The position numbers and the translations under genes are program-made. Below are positions 34,701 to 46,700 of a stretch of 64,000 bases of DNA, piece by piece. This stretch comes from Streblospio benedicti (Eukaryota; Annelida; Polychaeta; Spionida; Spionidae). Positions within the stretch are counted from its first letter, which is position 1. Every line of letters starts with the position of its first letter. The notes under the pieces were generated by a model that worked only from the letters and a program-made list of their open reading frames with translations, searched no databases and was not told where the DNA came from. The stretch spans positions 57,654,727 through 57,718,726 of the forward strand of contig CM032664.1 in NCBI GenBank assembly GCA_019095985.1, read 5' to 3'.

Positions 34701-37700
34701 TTGTACTTGTAAAACTGCAAACTGCCATAATCCCATACATATAACTGTGATATTTTTACGTCCGTTTTATAAACTTTTTAAACCTTATTGCTAATAGTGT
34801 ATATACATTTTCTTTTCTATGGCTATAATATAGTTGAAATAATTCATGTGTATGATGTCTGATACCATTTTCCTTATAAAGGAGTGTTCATAAAGTACTG
34901 GCGGGGGAAGGTTGGTAATTTTCCAAACTCGATTGTTGAAACTTNNNNNNNNNNNNNNNNNNNNNNNNNNNNNNNNNNNNNNNNNNNNNNNNNNNNNNNN
35001 NNNNNNNNNNNNNNNNNNNNNNNNNNNNNNNNNNNNNNNNNNNNGGGGAATTTTCACTTTTTGTAGTTCTCCTCAATTAAAAAATATCATATTAATTTTT
35101 TTCCCTAAAAAGGCCCTTTAAAAATTTAAAAACACCCAGGTGGCAGGTATTTTTTAAATTGCAAGAAAATTAAAATTAAAAATTAGGTCAGGTAGTTTGA
35201 TTTTTTGGTCATTTTTTTTTGGGCCCACCCCCCCATGAAAGTTTTTTACACGAAAAAATGTTAAAAAATCATGTCTTTTTCAAATTTTATTTACACACCT
35301 ATTAATCAAAACCACGTTTTGTAGGATTGGGTGCATTTTCAAAACCCCTTTGTATTTTGTTTTTCCTTAATTTTTTTTTTGTAACCCCCGTGTTTTAATA
35401 AAATCGTATTTGTTTTTAAAACCCAAAAACCGCTTTTTTTGGGTAAAGATTAAAAAAAAACATGTCTGAATGCTGGCAATTTAACAAACAATTTATATGT
35501 TCTAATGTCCTCAACCCTTGTTTTGACCCAAAAAACATTGAATAAATCAAATGGAAAGAATGTAAAATGAGTCTTCAGCTACATGTATGTCTACCATGGT
35601 AGAAATATGCTTGCTTAAAGGTGTGAGAGAGCGATAAGCTTGAAAACCTATATTAGCTGCTTTAATCAAACATTGATGAGAGTCTTTTAAATAAGGAATA
35701 ATGAAATGAACATGTACATTTTTCATGTATTGTACATGTTTTGCTAGTTTTATACACTCAAATAATATTGAAGTCATTGCCATGCGCTCCTCATTTTAAT
35801 CATTATTCATTCATACCTGACTTAAACAGGATGCGTAATCCAGGAACACTCTGCGACTTTTCGGAGTAGAAGAGAATTCCGTCGTACTCTGCAGACTTCT
35901 CAGCTGTTCTCATAAAGTCACTCTCGTCTTTTCCATTGACCAGTATGCGCAAGTCTGAAAAATGTCAATATAGTTTAGTCAACAACCTATTAGCTGTAAT
36001 AATATGCATTACGGTTACTAAAATGATGAGCCGTTATAGTGGATAAAGACATTTCATGTTATTTTTAGGCTCAGTATGATCCATTTTAATGGCGGATTAT
36101 AAATATTTCAGCTACAAAAATTTTAAGGGTTTCATGAGATTCTTACTTGTCTCTTGTTGGTCAATTTCGATCTGGACATTTGTTGGTGAAGTCCTTGAAA
36201 AATCCCTTGCTGCAAAGGCCACAAATTTACTCGCCCTGATGACAGTTTGATTTGCATTTGTCATCTGCGCTGTTCTAAAATAGAAATTTCATAAAATAAA
36301 TTGTATGCAAATTTGTTGGCCACAAATATTCAAGTGACCCTACTAAATATAGATATAGAAAACAAAATTATCAACATCGTGTTCTCAAGTGATCTAGTCA
36401 ACACACATATACATGTATTCCAACACAGGTACAAATGTTATCCTTTAAAAGGAATAATCAATAATATTAAATTAGACTATGTTGAGTTTTCCCACACTAC
36501 AAATATTTACAAAAAAAAAAAAAAATGGTTTCATTCAAATTGCCTATTTAATAGTTGAAATAAAAAATACTATCAGCTGGGCGTGCACAAATGTGTTGAA
36601 AAAATAGTCAAAATCATTGTCAGTATATCAGACCACTATGTACTAACAACACTTAATTTCTAAGTACATGTGTGAAATAATTGGAGGCTCTGTGCTGGCT
36701 GATTTCAGCTAGGGCTGCCATGAAGACATAATAGCAAACCAGTTTTTGTTAAGATGTACTACATTTGAGTACATTATGAAATATATTTAAATGCTTATTT
36801 TTATTCTAATGTTTTTAATTCCTTATGTCTCAATAATGTAATTTGAATATACTATCTTTTTAATAAAAAATGCTTTCATCCAATTGCCTATTTATTAGTC
36901 GGGTTGGAATTTGTAAATGTATTTTTGTAGGAAATAGACACAATTTTAGCAGGATATTGTAAAATGTACTTCCTGTGAAGCCAATTTTTCATCAACAAAG
37001 AACATTTTTCTAGTAAATTCTACTATTGTGTTTCAAAGTGTCATTATCAAATCTAAATACCCAAAATGAGTTCTGCCAGCAAGTTAGGGGAAATTTTTAC
37101 AGCAGCAGGAAAAGCATTTAGTGAACTTGGAGAGTTAACAATGCAACTCCACTCAGCATCAGAATCTTCTCCAGCAAGTGCCAAGTGGGAAATGGTCAGG
37201 TTTGCTGAAGACATCAACAAGACCAGTGATCTAGATGTCATGAGAAACCAGACAGTCATACAAATGGAAACACAGTTGAAACAAAAAGCTTACACTGCTG
37301 CTGGGTTAGAGGTCCCAGTAGAAGAGAAGGTTGCGAAAAAGACGGCAGCGCAAAAGCCTGTGCAACAAGCAGCAACTGAGGCAAAAAAGCAGCTGAAGTC
37401 TGAAGTGACACTGTCAGCGCTTAATGCTGTGTCAGATGCAGATGAGGACAATGAAGGTATTTGAAAGGCAGTGGAGTCAAACGCACTGTCCGAGTCTGTC
37501 TCAAGCTAACATCAGACCAGTAGGACAGGTGCTCTTGACAGCTGAGCTAACCTTTCCACGCCTGACACTGAATTTCCATACAATGTTTTTATTGGATTCA
37601 TTGACCACAAAAACATTAAATGACACCAATATCATCTTTCCATGTTGTATATTTTTTTTGTTCATGTTGCATGTGTAAAATTGTACATGTATGGAAATGT

Positions 37701-40700
37701 TTTATAGTGACTATGCAAATTATCGTGAAATGCATTACTCTTGTTAAGCTTTTAGTGCTTTATTTTTTTTGACCATAAAAACCTATTAAATGACATTAAC
37801 ATCATCTTTCTAAGTTGTATACTAAGAGAGTTAGAGCCATTTATGTATTCTGGCGTCATCAGCATAATTATTACTTAATTTATACTAAAATTTAGATACC
37901 AATAAATCTACTTTAGTTTGTTTGATTCTGTGTATATAAAACTGAATATGCTGTAGATTTATTTGTTCCTGTTATGACGTTATACTAGTCCAGTAAAATT
38001 AAAGCTTCAAAATAGCTCGTTTTTCAGACGTCTGGTCCATTTCCATCTTTCAGAGACGTTTGGAAGACGTATTATGGACGTCAGTGTATAAAAGCACAAA
38101 AATCAGCTAAATATTGACAACGTTTGTAAGACGTTTTGCAGACGTCTGGAAATGATCAGCTTTGAGTAGGTTTTGAAGACGTGTCATGGACGTCAGTGCA
38201 TATAGGATGGGGTTTGTATGGGAAGATGCTGGGTCTGTAGTTGGATGGGTCAAAACGTTTGTAAGACGTTTTGCAGACGTCTGGAAATGTTCATCTAGTT
38301 ATAGACGTTTGGAAAACGTTTGGAAGACGTGTGAAAGAAGTTCAACCAGATTACCCGGATGTAAAGCGCGATCTTTTCCTGCGGTCGCTTTGTTACTTAC
38401 TTACGTTATTACATTATAAAATCAAAAAAGAATTTCTAGGTCTAGGTCTAGGTCTAGGTGATAACTGGCAGGAAGTTTCCTTATCACGCCAGTGGAGTGT
38501 GTGGCTGCTAGTCCAACAGCTCCTCAGTAAGCCGGCTCTTAAACTGATCGATAGAGCTGGCCTCTGCGATGGACGCAGGTAGCTGGTTCCACTGAAGAAC
38601 TGTTCTGTACACAAAGGAGTTTTTCAACTCCTCAGTCCTGGCTCTCTTCACCCTCAACTTCCGATTGTGCCTGGCCCTTGTCCTTTGATCACTACGATCC
38701 AGATGTAGTTGTTGATGCAGATGTAGTTGTTGATGGTGGACGTCCGGATTACGTCTTGGTATGGAAAACGTATGACAGACGTTTTAGAAACGTCTTTGTC
38801 CGTGGAAGACGTTTTCCAAACGTCTTTCCCACGTTAGCATAGGACCCTGTGGGTGTGGTTTTTGGCGACGTACAGAAAACTTGGCAAGAGCACACCTTCT
38901 AAACGCTCTCCACACGTTTTTCAGAAGTCTGGTCCATTTCCATCTTTCAGAGACGTTTTGAAGACGTATTATGGACGTCAGTGTATAAAAGCACAAAAAA
39001 GCGAATTTAAGCTGTTTTTTTTCTTAATATATAATAATTCCACGTGTCTGACGACTCTGCGAGTGTGTAAGCATGCTTATGTGTGCCCCTAGATCATAAA
39101 TGACGTATATAGAATCTATCTGCTACTAGATCTGTATATTTTTGGCATATAGACAGACTACCGGGTAATTTCAAATTTGCTTCACGCATATGCGTGATTT
39201 GCTAGATCTAGCTTGCGTTTCACACGTCTTACGTCGTATCATTGTAATGTTGTAAACCTACAACTGGATCTATGAATATTCTAATGTGAGGAGTTGACGT
39301 CCTTAACGTTTAACCTTTCAGCGATGTAGTTATATATGTTATTTCCTATATTTGTTCTCAAAACGTATGTAACACGTGCAGCATACGTCCGTGCATTGCC
39401 CCATGTGAACCCATTTCATTCTAAGTCTTGATCTGTAAACCGACTTTGGCCTTTACCTAATATTGTGCTAATTCCTAATCTGATCTAATGTACTAGTCAA
39501 TACATTGAAAATATTTAAACACATTTCACAGTGTATAATCTAAACCCGTTCTAAGTGTGCAAAGCTTTAGACTACACATTCAAATTATTAATTGGCATCA
39601 CTAAAATTATGGGCAGTTCACTTACAACGTTTAATTGTTTCCCCAGCAACACTTAACGTTTGACACAAAACCTAGAGTAAAACTGTAGATCTACGTTTAC
39701 TCTCGGGGCTTTAGCATCCATGAATACTGTTTTCCGCAAATCCAACTTGGCAGCCCTGCCCTTGAGGTATATATGTACGTGTGATTGGTTGGGTGGGTGG
39801 GCGGGTGAGGGAGGTAGGGAGTCGGCCATTCTCAACTTTCAATACATCACATTCATTGTGAGTAAAATTTAATATAGATCTACATTATTCATTGCACATA
39901 CTGAAACTTACCAAAAACATCTACATCTCTGCTTCATGCAACATGGGTATCAGTACATAACCATTTTCCAAAGGGAGTAACATACTTTGTGCATCAGGTC
40001 ATGTTTAGCCATGACTCTTGGTGTGGCCCATACATGGTCAAGATTCTTCACCAGATAGATGCCTAGTCTTTTGGACTCGTAAGGTTCGTCAAAGTAGTCA
40101 CGTGTAACTGATGCTGGGAATTCAAGAACAACATCGTACATCCCATCTCTGCGCCGCTGCCGCTGAATCATGCAGAATTCATTTGTGAAGGGCAAGAAGA
40201 ACATGGAGACTTTGGAACACGCTGATACGTAGGGTTGAAGAACTTTTTGATGTTTGTACATGTTCTGCTGCTGCCTCTCAGAAAGCCTGGAATACTCTTG
40301 AGATATTGGGTTTTGTGGGCCTTTCACAAGTTTCTTGACAGCCTGGAGATGATTTTCAAATGGAAAGGCAGTAATGTGGTTGATAGAACAGTGGAACTTC
40401 TCCAATTGTCAACGAATATGTGACATCATGTGTAGATTGTACACTACAAATGAACTAGTATGTGGCTTGAATCTCTGATGAACTCCAATAATAGATTACG
40501 TGCATAGTCCAGGTATTGTGTTTGTCTTTGATCATTTTAAATTCTCTGATAACTCTTCAGATGGAAACATGGAAAAGAAAACTATATAATATGAAAACAC
40601 CTAGAATAAAGTGAATTAATTTGGGCAGCATCCTTTGACCTAACTTAATTGAAAGGAAAAGACGTCAAACAGACGTCCAAAAGACGATCAATACAACGTG

Positions 40701-43700
40701 ACAAGGTGTAGGTCGTTGTGTTAAAATTTAAAAAAATTGTAAGCATTGTTTATGTTTGTTTGTAATGGAGTATGGTAGATATTCACATCATCATTTGTTG
40801 ATAAAACAACAGCAAGGATGATATCTTCTATTATAAAATAGATTATTTAGAAAGTGACTTATGTTTTCAAATTGCAAACTGTACAATTGGGGACGCGACC
40901 AGCAAAAGATACAATGGAGATAACTAAGAGTAAGTGTTCAATATCATATATGTATAGCATTTCATGAATGATTGAATTTCGAACCCTTCTAACATTAATA
41001 TGTCATCGACCCCAATACAGATTCGCCAAGATAGTATAGTGCAGTGTCTCTAGTTACCGGCATATCTCATCACACACGTGTCGCAACATCGGCCTGACGA
41101 TGGCACATTATTTTTACTTGTAACGTTTTTCTAGGCGTTTTCAGAACCAACGGGTTACTCATCACCACGTATTCCTCACGTATTCCGCCCGTATTCCTCG
41201 CTTACCAACGTTTTGCCTTAGGGAGCTCAACACATTTTCTGGGCGTCCTTCTGCTACATACGTATTATGAACGTCCAAAAAATGTAACACTTTTGGTTTT
41301 TCACCCTTCTTTCAGGCGTTGGTACCCCGACGTAAAAAAACGGCTTCTTAAACGTTCTCAGAACCAAGGGCTACGTCATCCCCGTATTCGTACGTGACGC
41401 GGCGTTTTAGTTACGTTTATGGACGCCCACGTCTGCTACCACGCTTTATGAGCGTCTAAAAAATGTAACATTTGGTTTTGCCCACGCCTCTCGGGCGTTG
41501 GCAAACGACGTAAAAACGCGTCTTCCGGACGTCTTCAAAGACCTAAATGGTTTACTGGGAGGTGTTGTCATATGTATTTCACTCATGTTTACTTCAGACT
41601 CCATTGTTACAATTAAATAGATTTCATAACTTGCCATGCGTAAAAAAAGACAATTTAATAATATTTTCACGTGTTTCTCTAGTAAACTTAGTTCAGCTAT
41701 ACACAGTTCAAGGCTGAAAGGTGAAAATCATAATGGATAAAAACTGAAGAACGGAAAAATCTTGTACTAATGTGAGGATACCGATATTAAGGAAATTTTT
41801 AACCAGATGTTTAGATTACAAGGTTTTATTGTAAAATATGGTCTAGTGAGCAAGATTGTCTTGGTGCCGCTGAGTGCACAAGTCATTTAATTTACAACAC
41901 ACTTTGTGCGAATGTTGCGGCCGCACTTCATATTACATCAAGATTATAAAATTTATAATCTTTAAATTGTTCATAAAATATGTTAATGTTGTGATTATCA
42001 CTGTGTTTGAAATAAAACATTTCTAAGCAAAAAAAATAATAATAATCTTAAAAGCTAGATAAATAGTAAAGCAAAAATAAAAGTGAAAGTACCTAGCTTG
42101 AAGAATAAATACTGTTTTATCTGATGTTTTTTCAGTATCTTCCACCATGACATACTCTCCAACCCCATTGAACGTGTATTCAAATTCATCCAATGTCAAA
42201 AAGTGCGGATCTCCAAACAGAAGAGCTAAAAAAAGTTCAAATTTAGTATAAATTTTTATATCACTGGCACTTAAGCTTTCCTGAAACATTTTACAGATTC
42301 AAGTGGGAAACTTAATTCAAGACCTCTTGAATACCTGGAACTCAGTCTAGATATCACCACCTCAGCGTTTATTCAAATATCACCAATTATCTAGCTATTT
42401 ACGTAAGTGCATTACCCACAACAGGAGCATTGTATCGCATACAAAAAAAAAATTATTTCAGGACCTCTTGAATACATGGAATTGGTGGAAAAATTGGAAT
42501 GGTGGAAAACGTACTCCAATACCTCTTGAATACCTTGAAATCCGTCTAAAAATCACCACCCAGTCATTTATCCAAATATCACCAATTATCTAGCTATTTA
42601 CAGTAAGTGCATTACCGACGACAGTAAACCTACAAGGTCATGATGGTGGAAAACATACTCCATTACCTCTTGAATACCTGGAATTCTGTCTAAAAATCAA
42701 GTCATTTACCCAGTCATTTATCCACGCCAATTATCTATCTAGCTATTTCCGCTAAGTGCATTACCGACAACGGCGCGTTAGAAGGGCGACAGCCGCCGTG
42801 GCCTGACGCGGTAGAAGAAGGCGCAGTAGAGGAAGGTGGGACGCAGCAGGCCGAGCGCCTCCTCGTGGGAGTGTCGGCGCCCGCCAGCACTTTGTCGGGC
42901 CGTGGCGCGTCTGGCCGGAGGTCGATCAGAGGTTGGCGGGGGAGGTGGATTTTTTGTATTGTAACCTTTATGACCAGGTTTGGGACAAGTTGGGAAAAGT
43001 GGTCTTATTATAGAGGTGGTTATATCGCATAGTCTCTGCTGGGACTTGAACCATGGACCAACACCACTGTGGCACCTATTCACCAATCACTTGCGGCAGA
43101 GTGGTCTAATGTGCCTGCATTAGTGCTAGGTGAATAGGTGCCATAGTGGTAGTGGTCCTGGGTTCGAGCCCTGGTAGAAACTATGTGATATAGCCCTATG
43201 GACTTTGAGAAAGAATCAATTCTTAAACCCAAGTCAAATAATTCCAATTAATATCAATGTATGTATTCTATGCCACAATCTAGAATGGATTACATATTCT
43301 CAAGGTATCCTGATGCTATTCTATAACATATATCAAGTCTTTTTTGCTTCATGTATCTTTTTCTTTTAACTTCTTTTACTCTAGATATTTAATTGGTATG
43401 TTAACTCTTATATATGAAGGTAAACGATAAATGCAATACAATACACCTGCAAAATCGATTATATTAATAGCAAAAACGGATAAAAATAAATCATGTTTCC
43501 ATTTCAAATCATAAACCTAGCCTACGTCTTCTTGCTCATAGAAATGGTATAAATTTAGAAGAACAATTATTAAAACTTTGAGGCATGTTTAAAGCTAATA
43601 AGTTGATATACAATAGTTAAATTTTAAAATCCTCTTTACTTTTAAACAGGTAAATACATTTTTGGATTTTGATTGTAAGTATTGATATTAGACGATTTTT

Positions 43701-46700
43701 TCCTGCAAGTCTATAGTGGCTGTGTGAGAAAGAGCCATCTAATGTCAATCATCTTACATACCTGTGTTCCTATATACTCTTCATAGTTGTACTCCATCTG
43801 TAGCTGGTAGCATATACGTGGGTATGGTAATCCTCCTATGTACTGGAACTTATATCGCATATCTAGCGATGCTTGAATGTTTGTGCAAGGGCAGTCTGGC
43901 AGGCCGAATACGTCTGTGGAGATGGTGGTGGTGGCCCAGTTCAAGCACTTGTCTTCTGGCTCTTCTGCTGGTGGCTGCTCATCAGAGTAGAGTTTCAAGA
44001 AATGGAGTCCTTTAAAAGCTAAAAATCGAATACCAATTTAATATGATTTTGACACCGTACATACAGTAGAAACATGCACTCATGCATCATTATCATAAAA
44101 ATGAAGAATAGTTGAAATAGGAGCACTCATTCGAATGCCAAAAGAAAATTTAGTTCAACAGAATTGTAAATGTACAAATACATCCTATATATACACAGAA
44201 ACACTGATTAAATAGCAGATAAGTAACTCAGACATCAATGCTTTAGTCAATGTTCACATTTACACGGCAAGTGATTTGCTGCACACTACTTAGCAAATAC
44301 CATATTACAATGACATGTATTTCTACAAGTGTGTTCACAAATACGCAACCATAACATTACACACTTACTGTAACTAGTGATATTAGATGTCACATTTCTC
44401 AATTTTAAGTCCCTCTAGACTTATCAACTTTCATAATGAAAAGCGCCTCCCAGACAAATGCATATGGTGTAACTCAGAACACGCATGTTGCTGTCACCCT
44501 TCGGTTGTAGCGTGTAATGTGAACATAGGCGTATTGTGTACACTGTAATCAAATACATGTATAGACTGATTGTATCAATAAAAGAATACTACATAAAACT
44601 TACACACAACATCCGGTTCACTAAGGCAATACGGATTCTCCAGTCCAGCAAATTCGTTGTAATTGCCGTCTTCAGTGTCAATATCATTTATAGTGGGCGT
44701 GCCGGAGCCGGCTATTTCGTAATTGAACTCTCCTTCAAAACTGTACCCAGCGTACACCTCTGTCTGTGGCAAATCGACGTCCTCATAACGGAATATGGCG
44801 AATGTCGTCTGCGCATCAGCCACAATCACTACTTGATACGTGCTTCCCTAAAACATATACATGGCATTTAGAACAATACAAACTGTACGCTCCACAGTGG
44901 GTTGAGAAAGATATGTGACGAGAGTCCTAATGACTTCGTATATATATAAAGTCCACTGAGCGTATGGGTGGTAGACTCTGAAACTCATACATTTATATTC
45001 ACATTTAGATCATCACCAAACCAAAGATTGGGTAGTCACCCACTTTGGTTTGTGTACTTCACAAACCATTTAAAATAACACACAATTCATTCAAGAATGT
45101 AAATTGATCTTTCTATTGATTTAGTGTTGTTAGATACAAACCTTGGGTTGTGAGCTCAGTTCACAAGGATATGGTTTGCCATTGATATAGGTCACTTTAA
45201 TCATAGTAGTTGCTTGAATTGTGTCATCACCAGCAAGAACGCGCAGTTGATCAGTCGCCCAACTCAGCATCTATAATTATTACAATACATACAGTCATAC
45301 AAATTCAGTATGGTAAGAATCACTTGATATATTTCATTTTTTTAAATACTTTGTCCACTACAAACCTGGTATGTGAGTAAAGATTGTTGAGTCGCTTCGT
45401 ATATGGCGACTTCTATACGAGATCCGTCACAACTGAAATCTTGTTTGGCGAAAAGTGGAGCCAAGATATTCACACCACTGGTTGGCAAATTGTTGAAGTT
45501 GTAAGCAACGTATTTGTGACCAAAACTTAGATATCCGCGCTCTCCAACCTATAATGTTTAGTAGGAATAGCTTAGTGATAAAACAGCAATAACGAAGTCC
45601 ATAATACGCCAATGTGGGATTCGAACCCACAACCTCTGGGTGGAGATGATAGGTGACCAAGTATGTAGGCTGGCGGTTACATAGACAAAGGTTCATCCAT
45701 GTATCATGGCTGCTTGGGATGATGGTAGCAATCGGGTCTCACAACCACAGGGTTGTAAGTTCGAGTCCCATAAGGGGCACTTGATGTAGTTAAATGGAGG
45801 CTTAAACACAAGAGAGAACACAAGAGAGAAAAGAATTAAATACACAAGCAAGCTTATGGGAAAAACACATTACAATCTCCTATATGAAATATTGACTTAC
45901 ATAGAAATATTCATATCTTGTGCCAAAGATTTTTATTCCTTGATCGAGTCTGAGTTTTTCAGAAACAAACACAAAGACGTTGGAGTTCCAGTCAAATATC
46001 ATATCATTGAATGAAGGTCCAGAAGGACAAAGTGGCGATGCTGAAATCAAATATGGCACATTTTCACTTGAAAAGTTGGTTTAATAAATATCTCATTACA
46101 ATCGATCGACAGTTGTGCAACTATTTAAAGATCTTTTGCATTTTGTTTGCCCCTGTGCGCGTGTGATAGAAGACACCAAAATTGAAAAGTTCAGTATTAC
46201 AGGATGGTTTCAACTCGAACTCTGATAACTCAAATTTATGGATAGCACAAACAAAAAACACTCTTCCTGCATGTTATTTTACATTATTAATCACTCTTTT
46301 AAAGCAAATATTTTTAATTCCATCCCTTCAAGCTGGAGTAAACTGGGTCTGACTGAATTTTCATATAATTAGCATATTAGACAATGTGAGGAATAATTTC
46401 TATATTCGATTTCATAAAGTATACTCCTGCATGTTACAAATGTGCTTCTTTAATGAAACAATAGATCATTTTCACATTTTGAGAACATAGAAGATAAGTA
46501 AAAAAAATATGGAAAATGTTATTCTTACGCATTTCGCAATTGTCTCCAGTCCATCCTGATGGGCATGTGCATGAGTAACCATCTTCTTCTTCTTCGCATA
46601 TCCCAAAATTGAGACATGGAAACTCCAAACAAGGGTTTACAGGACATTCTATGTTGCCAGCTTTACTAAGAGCCAGTTCAACTTCTGAATCAATAACTTC

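Larger units (their letters stand above)
37991..41557. mobile_element. CACTA/EnSpm-like transposon with ACGTCT subterminal repeats
   Basis: The ends are CAGTAAA and TTTACTG, with weaker pairing further in. Dozens of AGACGT, ACGTCT and ACGTTT motifs cluster in 38020-38340, 38750-38990, 40660-40690 and 41100-41540, on both sides of a transposase-like fragment. Dense subterminal repeats are typical of CACTA elements. The exact ends and target duplication are not certain. A LINE tail is nested at 38430-38705. Confidence 0.5.

Noticed and set aside
38437-38460. Telomere-like TCTAGG repeats
   Set aside because: The four units follow directly on a LINE C terminus and are its simple 3' tail.
43764-44015. 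Plus-strand frame opposite the AMOP exon
   Set aside because: Antisense shadow; the AMOP signature is on the minus strand.
45595-45720. tRNA gene on the minus strand
   Set aside because: A T-arm-like GGGTTCGAATCCC is present, but no acceptor stem, D-arm or anticodon arm can be built around it.
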